Origin: Glebionis coronaria
Lineage: Eukaryota; Streptophyta; Magnoliopsida; Asterales; Asteraceae
DNA length: 64,000 bases
Assembly: GCA_025667525.1 (NCBI GenBank)
Contig: CM046881.1
Location: 28,841,580-28,905,579 of the forward strand
Direction: 5' to 3'
Part shown: in pieces, positions 40,532 through 54,207 of the stretch
How positions within the stretch are numbered: position 1 is the first letter of the stretch
How the letters are laid out: each line of letters starts with the position of its first letter
Made by a program: the position numbers and the translations under genes
The notes under the pieces: generated by a model
Databases searched by the model: none
What the model was told of the DNA's origin: nothing
The model's input: only the letters and a program-made list of their open reading frames with translations

Positions 40532-43500
40532 TTGACCAATGCTTGCCTGGATAAAAGTACTCCTTTTTTCAAGCATCCATTTTCTTAGTTGTGGTCTTGA
40601 AACGGAGTCATGTATCACATGTTATAACCATTTTATTGCAACCCACGTTTTCAGATAATTTCAATATAAATTTGTTTTTGTATGTTAGCGATTGTCTTTG
40701 GTACTCTATTTCTTGATAGCTCTTAATTTTAATAGAATAAAACATGGAATCAAATATTTCAGAGTCATATAATACATAAGCAAGTTGATCCTACATGAAA
40801 TGTCAAAAAATACTTGTCCTTCTTTTGCATATTATTCACTTATGTAGGCTTCCCAAGGTTAAACAATATCATTTTTAGGTCAAATAACATGACGTGTTGT
40901 TAGAGCACACTCATGTCTTGACCTTTATACTATAATGTGCCGTCGAGATGCTATTTGTCTACTACATTCACAACTACCTCAAATACTAGCTGACCAACAT
41001 TTACACCAATAAAACACAACCAAAACTAAACAGAGCAAACATATAGATGTGTTTTATCCAACAAGAATCCGGGCAAAAACATTTTGCCTCTATGTGGTCT
41101 ATATGGACTGGAAATAATTTTAGAGGTTTTTTCTTAGGTTTGGATGATTTGAGCCGGTTACGGCATTTTTAGCTGTTCTTGGTAGGTTTTTATCAGTTTT
41201 TGATCGGGTTTAGTCGCTTTTGACCAATGCTTGCCTGGATAAAAGTACTCCTTTTTTCAAGCATCCATTTTCTTAGTTGTGGTCTTGAAACGGAGTCATG
41301 TATCACATGTTATGACCATTTTATTGCAACCCACGTTTTCAGATAATTTTAATATAAATTTGTTTTTGTATGTTAGCGATTGTGTTTGGTACTCTATTTC
41401 TTGATAGCTCTCAATTTTAATAGAATAAAAAATGGAATCAAATATTTCAGAGTCATATAATACATAAGCAAGTTGATCCTACATGAAATGTCAAAAAATA
41501 CTTGTCCTTCTTTTGCATATTATTCACCTATGTAGGCTTCCCAAGGTTAAACAATATCATTTTTAGGTCAAATAACATGACGTGTTGTAAGAGCACACTC
41601 ATGTCTTGACCTTTATACTATAATGTGCCGTCGAGATGCTCTTTGTCTACTACATTCACAACTACCTCAAATACTAGCTGACCAAGTTTTACACCAATAA
41701 AACACAACCATAACTAAACAGTGCAAACATATAGATGTGTTTTATCCAACAAGAATCCGGGCAAATACATTTTGCCTCTATGTTGTCTATATGGACTGGA
41801 AATAATTTTAGAGGTTTTTTCTTAGGTTTGGATGATTTGAGCCGGTTACGGCATTTTTAGCTGTTCTTGGTAGGTTTTTATCAGTTTTTGATTGGGTTTA
41901 GTCGCTTTTGACCAATGCTTTCCTGGATAAAAGTACTCCTTTTTTCTAGCATCCATTTTCTTAGTTGTGGTCTTGAAACGGAGTCATGTATCACATGTTA
42001 TGACCATTTTATTGCAACCCACGTTTTCAGATAATTTCAATATAAATTTGTTTTTGTATGTTAGCGATTGTGTTTGGTACTCTATTTCTTGATAGCTCTT
42101 AATTTTAATAGAATAAAACATGGAATCAAATATTTTAGAGTCATATAATACATAAGCAAGTTGATCCTACATGAAATGTCAAAAAATACTTGTCCTTCTT
42201 TTGCATATTATTCACCTATGTAGGCTTCCTAAGGTTAAACAATATCATTTTTAGGTCAAATAACATGACGTGTTGTTAGAGCACACTCATGTCTTGACCT
42301 TTATACTATAATGTGCCGTCGAGATGCTCTTTGTCTACTACATTCACAACTACCTCAAATACTAGCTGACCAACTTTTACACCAATAAAACACAACCAAA
42401 ACTAAACAGAGCAAACATATAGATGTGTTTTATCCAACAAGAATCCGGGCAAATACATTTTGCCTCTATGTGGTCTATATGGACTGGAAATAATTTTAGA
42501 GGTTTTTTCTTAGGTTTGGACGATTTGAGCCGGTTACGGCATTTTTAGCTTTTCTTGGTAGGTTTTTATCAGTTTTTGATCGAGTTTAGTCGCTTTTGAC
42601 CAATGCTTGCCTGGATAAAAGTACTCCTTTTTTCAAGCATCCATTTTCTTAGTTGTGGTCTTGAAACGGAGTCATGTATCACATGTTATAACCATTTTAT
42701 TGCAACCCACGTTTTCAGATAATTTCAATATAAATTTGTTTTTGTATGTTAGCGATTGTCTTTGGTACTCTATTTCTTGATAGCTCTTAATTTTAATAGA
42801 ATAAAACATGGAATCAAATATTTCAGAGTCATATAATACATAAGCAAGTTGATCATACATGAAATGTCAAAAAATACTTGTCCTTCTTTTGCATATTATT
42901 CACTTATGTAGGCTTCCCAAGGTTAAACAATATCATGTTTTGGTCAAATAACATGACGTGTTGTTAGAGCACACTCATGTCTTGACCTTTATACTATAAT
43001 GTGCCGTCGAGATGCTATTTGTCTACTACATTCACAACTACCTCAAATACTAGCTGACCAACTTTTACACCAATAAAACACAACCAAAACTAAACAGAGC
43101 AAACATATAGATGTGTTTTATCCAACAAGAATCCGGGCAAATACATTTTGCCTCTATGTGGTCTATATGGACTGGAAATAATTTTAGAGGTTTTTTCTTA
43201 GGTTTGGATGATTTGAGCCGGTTACGGCATTTTTAGCTGTTCTTGGTAGGTTTTTATCAGTTTTTGATCGGGTTTAGTCGCTTTTGACCAATGCTTGCCT
43301 GGATAAAAGTACTCCTTTTTTCAAGCATCCATTTTCTTAGTTGTGGTCTTGAAACGGAGTCATGTATCACATGTTATGACCATTTTATTGCAACCCATGT
43401 TTTCAGATAATTTCAATATAAATTTGTTTTTGTATGTTAGCGATTGTGTTTGGTACTCTATTTCTTGATAGCTCTCAATTTTAATAGAATAAAACATGGA

Positions 43501-46500
43501 ATCAAATATTTCAGAGTCATATAATACATAAGCAAGTTGATCCTACATGAAATGTCAAAAAATACTTGTCCTTCTTTTGCATATTATTCACCTATGTAGG
43601 CTTCCCAAGGTTAAACAATATCATTTTTAGGTCAAATAACATGACGTGTTGTTAGAGCACACTCATGTCTTGACCTTTATACTATAATGTGCCGTCGAGA
43701 TGCTCTTTGTCTACTACATTCACAACTACCTCAAATACTAGCTGACCAACTTTTACACCAATAAAACACAACCAAAACTAAACAGAGCAAACATATAGAT
43801 GTGTTTTATCCAACAAGAATCCGGGCAAATACATTTTGCCTCTATGTTGTCTATATGGACTGGAAATAATTTTAGAGGTTTTTTCTTAGGTTTGGATGAT
43901 TTGAGCCGGTTACGGCATTTTTAGCTGTTCTTGGTAGGTTTTTATCAGTTTTTGATCGGGTTTAGTCGCTTTTGACCAATGCTTTCCTGGATAAAAGTAC
44001 TCCTTTTTTCAAGCATCCATTTTCTTAGTTGTGGTCTTGAAACGGAGTCATGTATCACATGTTATGACCATTTTATTGCAACCCACGTTTTCAGATAATT
44101 TCAATATAAATTTGTTTTTGTATGTTAGCGATTGTGTTTGGTACTCTATTTCTTGATAGCTCTTAATTTTAATAGAATAAAACATGGAATCAAATATTTT
44201 AGAGTCATATAATACATAAGCAAGTTGATCCTACATGAAATGTCAAAACATACTTGTCCTTCTTTTGCATATTATTCACCTATGTAGGCTTCCCAAGGTT
44301 AAACAATATCATTTTTAGGTCAAATAACATGACGTGTTGTTAGAGCACACTCATGTCTTGACCTTTATACTATAATGTGCCGTCGAGATGCTCTTTTCTA
44401 CTACATTCACAACTACCTCAAATACTAGCTGACTAACTTTTACACCAATAAAACACAACCAAAACTAAACAGAGCAAACATATAGATGTGTTTTATCCAA
44501 CAAGAATCTGGGCAAATACATTTTGCCTCTATATGGTCTATATGGACAGGAAATAATTTTAGAGGTTTTTTCTTAGGTTTGGATGATTTGAGCCGGTTAC
44601 GGCATTTTTAGCTGTTCTTGGTAGGTTTTTATCAGTTTTTGATCGGGTTTAGTCGCTTTTGACCAATGCTTTCCTGGATAAAAGTACTCCTTTTTTCAAG
44701 CATCCATTTTCTTAGTTGTAGTCTTGAAACGGAGTCATGTATCACATGTTATAACCATTTTATTGCAACCCACGTTTTCAGATAATTTCAATATAAATTT
44801 GTTTTTGTATGTTAAAGATTGTCTTTGGTACTCTATTTCTTGATAGCTCTTAATTTTAATAGAATAAAACATGGAATCAAATATTTCAGAGTCATATAAT
44901 ACATAAGCAAGTTGATCCTATATGAAATGTCAAAAAATACTTGTCCTTCTTTTGCATATTATTCACTTATGTAGGCTTCCCAAGGTTAAACAATATCATT
45001 TTTAGGTCAAATAACATGACGTGTTGTTAGAGCACACACATGTCTTGACCTTTATACTATAATGTGCCGTCGAGATACTATTTGTCTACTACATTCACAA
45101 CTACCTCAAATACTAGCTGACCAACTTTTACACCAATAAAACACAACCAAAACTAAACAGAGCAAACATATAGATGTGTTTTATCCAACAAGAATCCGGG
45201 CAAATACATTTTGCCTCTATGTGGTCTATATGGACTGGAAATAATTTTAGAGGTTTTTTCTTAGGTTTGGATGATTTGAGCCGGTTACGGCATTTTTAGC
45301 TGTTCTTGGTAGGTTTTTATCAGTTTTTGATCGGGTTTAGTCGCTTTTGACCAATGCTTGCCTGGATAAAAGTACTCCTTTTTTCAAGCATCCATTTTCT
45401 TAGTTGTGGTCTTGAAACGGAGTCATGTATCACATGTTATGACCATTTTATTGCAACCCATGTTTTCAGATAATTTCAATATAAATTTGTTTTTGTATGT
45501 TAGCGATTGTGTTTGGTACTCTATTTCTTGATAGCTCTCAATTTTAATAGAATAAAACATGGAATCAAATATTTCAGAGTCATATAATACATAAGCAAGT
45601 TGATCCTACATGAATACTTGTCCTTCTTTTGCATATTATTCACCTATGTAGGCTTCCCAAGGTTAAACAATATCATTTTTAGGTCAAGTAACATGACGTG
45701 TTGTTAGAGCACACTCATGTCTTGACCTTTATACTATAATGTGCCGTCGAGATGCTCTTTGTCTACTACATTCACAACTACCTCAAATACTAGCTGACTA
45801 ACTTTTACACCAATAAAACACAACCAAAACTAAACAGAGCAAACATATAGATGTGTTTTATCCAACAAGAATCCGGGCAAATACATTTTGCCTCTATGTT
45901 GTCTATATGGACTGGAAATAATTTTAGAGGTTTTTTCTTAGGTTTGGATGATTTGAGCCGGTTACGACATTTTTAGCTGTTCTTGGTAGGTTTTTATCAG
46001 TTTTTGATCGGGTTTAGTCGCTTTTGACCAATGCTTTCCTGGATAAAAGTACTCCTTTTTTCAAGCATCCATTTTCTTAGTTGTGGTCTTGAAACGGAGT
46101 CATGTATCACATGTTATGACCATTTTATTGCAACCCACGTTTTCAGATAATTTCAATATAAATTTGTTTTTGTATGTTAGCGATTGTGTTTGGTACTCTA
46201 TTTCTTGATAGCTCTTAATTTTAATAGAATAAAACATGGAATCAAATATTTTAGAGTCATATAATACATAAGCAAGTTGATCCTACATGAAATGTCAAAA
46301 AATACTTGTCCTTCTCTTGCATATTATTCACCTATGTAGGCTTCCCAAGGTTAAACAATATCATTTTAAGGTCAAATAACATGACGTGTTGTTAGAGCAC
46401 ACTCATGTCTTGACCTTTATACTATAATGTGCCGTCGAGATGCTCTTTTCTACTACATTCACAACTACCTCAAATACTAGCTGACTAACTTTTACACCAA

Positions 46501-48774
46501 TAAAACACAACCAAAACTAAACAGAGCAAACATATAGATGTGTTTTATCCAACAAGAATCTGGGCAAATACATTTTGCCTGTATGTGGTCTATATGGACT
46601 GGAAATAATTTTAGAGGTTTTTTCTTAGGTTTGGATGATTTGAGCCGGTTACGGCATTTTTAGCTGTTCTTGGTAGGTTTTTATCAGTTTTTGATCGGGT
46701 TTAGTCGCTTTTGACCAATGCTTTTCTGGATAAAAGTACTCCTTTTTTCAAGCATCCATTTTCTTAGTTGTAGTCTTGAAACGGAGTCATGTATCACATT
46801 TTATAACCATTTTATTGCAACCCACGTTTTCAGATAATTTCAATATAAATTTGTTTTTGTATGTTAGAGATTGTCTTTGGTACTCTATTTCTTGATAGCT
46901 CTTAATTTTAATAGAATAAAACATGGAATCAAATATTTCAGAGTCATATAATACATAAGCAAGTTGATCCTACATGAAATGTCAAAAAATACTTGTCCTT
47001 CTTTTGCATATTATTCACTTATGTAGGCTTCCCAAGGTTAAACAATATCATTTTTAGGTCAAATAACATGACGTGTTGTTAGAGCACACACATGTCTTGA
47101 CCTTTATACTATAATGTGCCGTCGAGATACTATTTGTCTACTACATTCACAACTACCTCAAATACTAGCTGACCAACTTTTACACCAATAAAACACAACC
47201 AAAACTAAACAGAGCAAACATATAGATGTGTTTTATCCAACAAGAATCCAGGCAAATACATTTTGCCTCTATGTGGTCTATATGGACTGGAAATAATTTT
47301 AGAGGTTTTTTCTTAGGTTTGGATGATTTGAGCCGGTTACGGCATTTTTAGCTGTTCTTGGTAGGTTTTTATCAGTTTTTGATCGGGTTTAGTCGCTTTT
47401 GACCAATGCTTGCCTGGATAAAAGTACTCCTTTTTTCAAGCATCCATTTTCTTAGTTGTGGTCTTGAAACGGAGTCATGTATCACATGTTATGACCATTT
47501 TATTGCAACCCATGTTTTCAGATAATTTCAATATAAATTTGTTTTTGTATGTTAGCGATTGTGTTTGGTACTCTATTTCTTGATAGCTCTCAATTTTAAT
47601 AGAATAAAACATGGAATCAAATATTTCAGAGTCATATAATACATAAGCAAGTTGATCCTACATGAAATGTCAAAAAATACTTGTCCTTCTTTTGCATATT
47701 ATTCACCTATGTAGGCTTCCCAAGGTTAAACAATATCATTTTTAGGTCAAGTAACATGACGTGTTGTTAGAGCACACTCATGTCTTGACCTTTATACTAT
47801 AATGTGCCGTCGAGATGCTCTTTGTCTACTACATTCACAACTACCTCAAATACTAGCTGACCAACTTTTACACCAATAAAACACAACCAAAACTAAACAG
47901 AGAAAACATATAGATGTGTTTTATCCAACAAGAATCCGGGCAAATACATTTTGCCTCTATGTTGTCTATATGGACTGGAAATAATTTTAGAGGTTTTTTC
48001 TTAGGTTTGGATGATTTGAGCCGGTTACGGCATTTTTAGCTGTTCTTGGTAGGTTTTTATCAGTTTTTGATCGGGTTTAGTCGCTTTTGACCAATGCTTT
48101 CCTGGATAAAAGTACTCCTTTTTTCAAGCATCCATTTTCTTAGTAGTGGTCTTGAAACGGAGTCATGTATCACATGTTATGACCATTTTATTGCAACCCA
48201 CGTTTTCAGATAATTTCAATATAAATTTGTTTTTGTATGTTAGCGATTGTGTTTGGTACTCTATTTCTTGATAGCTCTCAATTTTAATAGAATAAAACAT
48301 GGAATCAAATATTTCAGAGTCATATAATACATAAGCAAGTTGATCCTACATGAAATGTCAAAAAATACTTGTCCTTCTTTTGCATATTCTTCACCTATGT
48401 AGGCTTCCCAAGGTTAAACAATATCATTTTTAGGTCAAATAACATGACGTGTTGTTAGAGCACACTCATGTCTTGACCTTTATACTATAATGTGCCGTCG
48501 AGATGCTCTTTGTCTACTACATTCACAACTACCTCAAATACTAGCTGACCAACTTTTACACCAATAAAACACAACCAAAACTAAACAGAGCAAACATATA
48601 GATGTGTTTTATCCAACAAGAATCCGGGCAAATACATTTTGCCTCTATGTTGTCTATATGGACTGGAAATAATTTTAGAGGTTTTTTCTTAGGTTTGGAT
48701 GATTTGAGCCGGTTACGGCATTTTTAGCTCTTCTTGGTAGGTTTTTATCAGTTTTTGATCGGGTTTAGTCGCTT
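40532..48774 (+). repeat. Second trimeric satellite HOR family, four copies
   Basis: Trimers at 40532-42595 (2064 bp), 42596-44658 (2063 bp), 44659-46710 (2052 bp) and 46711-48774 (2064 bp). The first monomer of each has ttataacc and gattgtctttgg. The later two copies also share tagtcttg, cacacacatg and gagatactatt, making them closer to each other. The 2052-bp copy is short because of an 11-bp deletion at about 45613 (catgaatacttg in place of the longer consensus). Middle and third monomers carry tatgttgtc and ctttcctgg or ctttt variants. Confidence 0.9.
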
Positions 48775-51700
48775 TTGACCAATGTTTGCCTGGATAAAAG
48801 TACTCCTTTTTTTAAGCATCCGTTTTCTTAGTTGTGGTCTTGAAACGGAGTCATGTATCACATGTTATGACCATTTTATTGCAACCCACGTTTTCAGATA
48901 ATTTCAATATAAATTTGTTTTTGTATGTTAGCGATTGTGTTTGGTACTCTATTTCTTGATAGCTCTTAATTTTAATAGAATAAAACATGGAATCAAATAT
49001 TTTAGAGTCATATAATACATAAGCAAGTTGATCCTACATGAAATGTCAAAAAATACTTGTCCTTCTTTTGCATATTATTCACCTATGTAGGCTTCCCAAG
49101 GTTAAACAATATCATTTTTAGGTCAAATAACATGACGTGTTGTTAGAGCACACTCATGTCTTGACCTTTATACTATAATGTGCCGTCGAGATGCTCTTTG
49201 TCTACTACATTCACAACTACCTCAAATACTAGCTGACCAACTTTTACACCAATAAAACACAACAAAAACTAAACAGAGCAAACATATAGATGTGTTTTAT
49301 CCAACAAGAATCCGGGCAAATACATTTTGCCTCTATGTGGTCTATATGGACTGGAAATAATTTTAGAGGTTTTTTCTTAGGTTTGGATGATTTGAGCCGG
49401 TTACGACATTTTTAGCTGTTCTTGGTAGGTTTTTATCAGTTTTTGATCGGGTTTAGTCGCTTTTGACCAATGCTTGCCTGGATAAAAGTACTCCTTTTTT
49501 CAAGCATCCATTTTCTTAGTTGTGGTCTTGAAACGGAGTCATGTATCACATGATATGGCCATTTTATTGCAACCCACGTTTTCAGATTATTTCAATATAG
49601 ATTTGTTTTTGTATGCGATTGTGTTTGGTACTCTATTTCTTGATAGCTCTCAATTTTAATAGAATAAAACATGGAATCAAATATTTTAGAGTCATATAAT
49701 ACATAAGCAATTTGATCCTACATGAAATGTCAAAAAAATACTTGTCCTTCTTTTGCATATTATTCACCTATGTAGGCTTCCCAAGGTTAAACAATATCAT
49801 TTTTAGGTCAAATAACATGACGTGTTGTTAGAGCACACTCATGTCTTGACCTTTATACTATAATGTGCCGTCGAGATGCTCTTTGTCTACTACATTCACA
49901 ACTACCTCAAATACTAGTTGACCAACTTTTACACCAATAAAACACAACCAAAACTAAACAGAGCAAACATATAGATGTGTTTTATCCAACAAGAATCCGG
50001 GCAAATACATTTTGCCTCTATGTGGTCTATATGGACTGGAAATAATTTTAGAGATTTTTTCTTAGGTTTGGATGATTTGAGCCGGTTACGGCATTTTTAG
50101 CTGTTCTTGGTAGGTTTTTATCAGTTTTTGATCGGGTTTAGTCGCTTTTGACCAATGCTTGCCTGGATAAAAAGTACTCCTTTTTTCAAGCATCCATTTT
50201 CTTAGTTGTGGTCTTGAAACGGAGTCATGTATCACATGTTATGACCATTTTATTGCAACCCACGTTTTCAGATAATTTCAATATAAATTTGTTTTTGTAT
50301 GTTAGCGATTGTTTTTGGTACTCTATTTCTTGATAGCTCTCAATTTTAATAGAATAAAACATGGAATCAAATATTTTAGAGTCATATAATACATAAGCAA
50401 GTTGATCCTACATGAAATATCAAAAATACTTGTCCTTCTTTTGCATATTATTCACCTATGTAGGCTTCCCAAGGTTAAACAATATCATTTTTAGGTCAAA
50501 TAACATGACGTGTTGTTAGAGCACACTCATGTCTTGACCTTTATACTATAATGTGCCGTCGAGATGCTCTTTGTCTACTACATTCACAACTACCTCAAAT
50601 ACTAGCTGACCAACTTTTACACCAATAAAACACAACCAAAACTAAACAGAGCAAACATATAGATGTGTTTTATCCAACAAGAATCCGGGCAAATACATTT
50701 TGCCTCTATGTGGTCTATATGGACTGGAAATAATTTTAGAGGTTTTTTCTTAGGTTTGGATGATTTGAGCCGGTTACGGCATTTTTAGCTGTTCTTGGTA
50801 GGTTTTTATCAGTTTTGGATCGTGTTTAGTCGCTTTTGACCAATGTTTGCCTGGATAAAAGTACTCCTTTTTTTAAGCATCCATTTTCTTATGTGTGGTC
50901 TTGAAACGGAGTCATGTATCACATGTTATGACCATTTTATTGCAACCCACGTTTTCAGATAATTTCAATATAAATTTGTTTTTGTATGTTAGCGATTGTG
51001 TTTGGTACTCTATTTCTTGATAGATCTTAATTTTAATAGAATAAAACATGGAATCAAATATTTCAGAGTCATATAATACATAAGCAAGTTGATCTTACAT
51101 GAAATGTCAAAAAATACTTGTCCTTCTTTTGCATATTATTCACTTATGTAGGCTTCCCAAGGTTAAACAATATCATTTTTAGGTCAAATAACATGACGTG
51201 TTGTTAGAGCACACTCATGTCTTGACCTTTATAATATAATGTGCCGTCGAGATGCTCTTTGTCTACTACATTCACAACTACCTCAAATACTAGCTGACCA
51301 ACTTTTACACCAATAAAACACAACCAAAACTAAACAAAGCAAACATATAGATGTGTTTTATCCAACAAGAATCCGGGCAAATACATTTTGCCTCTATGTG
51401 GTCTATATGGACTGGAAATAATTTTAGAGGTTTTTTCTTAGGTTTGGATGATTTGAGCCGGTTACGGCATTTTCAGCTGTTCTTGGTAGGTTTTTATCAG
51501 TTTTTGATTGGGTTTAGTCGCTTTTGACCAATGCTTGCCTGGATAAAAGTACTCCTTTTTTCAAGCATCCATTTTCTTAGTTGTGGTCTTGAAACGGAGT
51601 CATGTATCACATGTTATGACCATTTTATTGCAACCCACGTTTTCAGATAATTTCAATATAAATTTGTTTTTGTATGTTAGCGATTGTGTTTGGTACTCTA

Positions 51701-54188
51701 TTTCTTGATAGCTCTCAATTTTAATATAATAAAACATGGAATCAAATATTTTAGAGTCATATAATACATAAGCAAGTTGATCCTACATGAAATATCAAAA
51801 AATACTTGTCCTTCTTTTGCATATTATTCACCTATGTAGGCTTCCCAAGGTTAAACAATATCATTTTTAGGTCAAATAACATGACGTGTTGTTAGAGCAC
51901 ACTCATGTCTTGACCTTTATACTATAATGTGCCGTCGAGATGCTCTTTGTCTACTACATTCACAACTACCTCAAATACTAGCTGACCAACTTTTACACCA
52001 ATAAAACACAACCAAAACTAAACAGAGCAAACATATAGATGTGTTTTATCCAATAAGAATTCGGGCAAATACATTTTGCCTCTATGTGGTCTATATGGAC
52101 TGGAAATAATTTTAGAGGTTTTTTCTTAGGTTTGGATGATTTGAGCCGGTTACGGCATTTTTAGCTGTTCTTGGTAGGTTTTTATCAGTTTTTGATCGGG
52201 TTTAGTCGCTTTTGACCAATGTTTGCCTGGATAAAAGTACTCCTTTTTTCAAGCATCCATTTTCTTAGTTGTGGTCTTGAAACGGAGTCATGTATCACAT
52301 GTTATGACCATTTTATTGCAACCCACGTTTTTAGATAATTTCAATATAAATTTGTTTTTGTATGTTAGCGATTGTGTTTGGTACTCTATTTCTTGATAGC
52401 TCTTATTTTTAATAGAATAAAACATGGAATCAAATATTTTAGAGTCATATAATACATAAGCAAGTTGATCCTACATGAAATGTCAAAAAATACTTGTCCT
52501 TCTTTTGCATATTATTCACTTATGTAGGCTTCCCAAGGTTAAACAATATAATTTTTAGGTCAAATGACATGACGTGTTGTTAGAGCACACTCATGTCTTG
52601 ACCTTTATACTATAACGTGCCGTCGAGATGCTCTTTGTCTACTACATTAACAACTACCTCAAATACTAGCTGACCAACTTTTACACCAATAAAACACAAC
52701 CAAAACTAAACAGAGCAAACATATAGATGTGTTTTATCCAACAAGAATCCGGGCAAATACATTTTGCCTCTATGTGGTCTATATGGACAGGAAATAATTT
52801 TAGAGGTTTTTTCTTAGGTTTGGATGATTTGAGCCGGTTACGGCATTTTTAGCTGTTCTTGGTAGGTTTTTATCAGTTTTTGATCGGGTTTAGTCGCTTT
52901 TGACCAATGCTTGCCTGGATAAAAGTACTCCTTTTTTCAAGCATCCATTTTCTTAGTTGTGGTCTTGAAACGGAGTCATGTATCACATGTTATGGCCATT
53001 TTATTGCAACCCACGTTTTCAGATAATTTCAATATAGATTTGTTTTTGTATGTTAGCGATTGTGTTTGGTACTCTATTTCTTGATAGCTCTCAATTTTAA
53101 TAGAATAAAACATGGAATCAAATATTTTAGAGTCATATAATACATAAGCAATTTGATCCTACATGAAATGTCAAAAAATACTTGTCCTTCTTTTGCATAT
53201 TATTCACCTATGTAGGCTTCCCAAGGTTAAACAATATCATTTTTAGGTCAAATAACATGACGTGTTGTTAGAGCACACTCATGTCTTAACCTTTATACTA
53301 TAATGTGCCGTCGAGATGCTCTTTGTCTACTACATTCACAACTACCTCAAATACTAGCTGACCAACTTTTACACCAATAAAACACAACCAAAACTAAACA
53401 GAGCAAACATATAGATGTGTTTTATCCAACAAGAATCCGGGCAAATACATTTTGCCTCTATGTGGTCTATATGGACTGGAAATAAATTTAGATGTTTTTT
53501 CTTAGGTTTGGATGATTTGAGCCGGTTACGGCATTTTTAGCTGTTCTTGGTAGGTTTTTATCAGTTTTTGATCGGGTTTAATCGCTTTTGACCAATGCTT
53601 GCCTGGATAAAAGTACTCCTTTTTTCAAGCATCCATTTTCTTAGTTGTGGTCTTGAAACGGAGTCATGTATCACATGTTATGACCATTTTATTGCAACCC
53701 ACGTTTTCAGATAATTTCAATATAAATTTGTTTTTGTATGTTAGCGATTGTGTTTGGTACTCTATTTCTTGATAGCTCTTAAGTTTAATAGAATAAAACA
53801 TGGAATCAAATATTTCAGAGTCATATAATACATAAGCAAGTTGATCCTACATGAAATGTCAAAAAATACTTGTCCTTCTTTTGCATATTATTCACTTATG
53901 TAGGCTTCCCAAGGTTAAACAATATCATTTTTAAGTCAAATAACATGACGTGTTGTTAGAGCACACTCATGTCTTGACCTTTATACTATAATGTGCCGTC
54001 GAGATGCTCTTTGTCTACTACATTCACAACTACCTCAAATACTAGCTGACCAACTTTTACACCAATAAAACACAACCAAAACTAAACAGAGCAAACATAT
54101 AGATGTGTTTTATCAAACAAGAATCCGGGCAAATAAATTTTGCCTCTATGTGGTCTATATGGACTGGAAATAATTTTAGAGGTTTTTT
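48775..54188 (+). repeat. Satellite subregion with weak dimeric alternation, ending at the LINE
   Basis: Monomer starts are 48775, 49463, 50148, 50836, 51524, 52212, 52900 and 53588. From 50836 on, units with cacttatg and gctctta or close variants alternate with units with cacctatg and gctctca. Units at 49463 and 52900 share ttatggcc, atatagattt and gcaatttgatcc, and so does the first unit after the LINE (57755). The unit at 49463 lacks ttag in tatgttagcg. The last monomer is cut after its gaggtttttt segment at 54188 by the LINE. Confidence 0.85.
54123..54188 (+). repeat. Left copy of a 66-bp LINE target-site duplication
   Basis: Satellite sequence from atccgggc to gaggtttttt, directly repeated at 57602-57667 on the other side of the LINE. 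The copies match over 66 bp except a54136 against c57615. The last six T cannot be separated from the complement of the LINE poly(A) tail, so the right end is uncertain by a few bases. Confidence 0.88.
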
Positions 54189-54207
54189 TTTTTTTTAAAA
54201 AAAAAAA
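54189..54207 (-). other. LINE poly(A) tail preceded by an 11-T run
   Basis: The + strand reads T14 at 54183-54196, of which about six belong to the target, then A11 at 54197-54207. On the LINE sense strand this is T11 followed by A14, an almost perfect palindrome at the 3' end. No clear AATAAA signal is adjacent. Confidence 0.85.

Larger units (their letters stand above)
1..54188 (+). repeat. Satellite array, about 688-bp monomer, at least 78 monomers
   Basis: Tandem head-to-tail satellite that begins before the window and stops where the LINE is inserted. Phased on the motif ttgaccaatgcttgcc, monomers start at 631, 1318, 2005, 2693, 3381 and so on to 52900 and 53588. Most spacings are 687-689 bp. 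Exceptions are 692-693 bp for units starting at 9569, 16447, 19202, 34336, 35716 and 37096; 680 bp at 38476; 677 bp at 45347; and 685-686 bp at 23333, 25394, 28832 and 49463. All monomers have the same orientation. The array has no convincing coding capacity. Recurring variants define higher-order repeats, listed separately. Such arrays are typical of plant pericentromeric, centromeric or subtelomeric heterochromatin; the sequence does not say which. Confidence 0.98.

Noticed and set aside
42672..42860. 62-codon minus-strand frame in the satellite
   Set aside because: Depends on private substitutions in one monomer and has no recognisable domain.
1..54188. CRISPR-like or tandem gene array
   Set aside because: Units are about 688 bp, contiguous and similar throughout, with no repeat-spacer structure.
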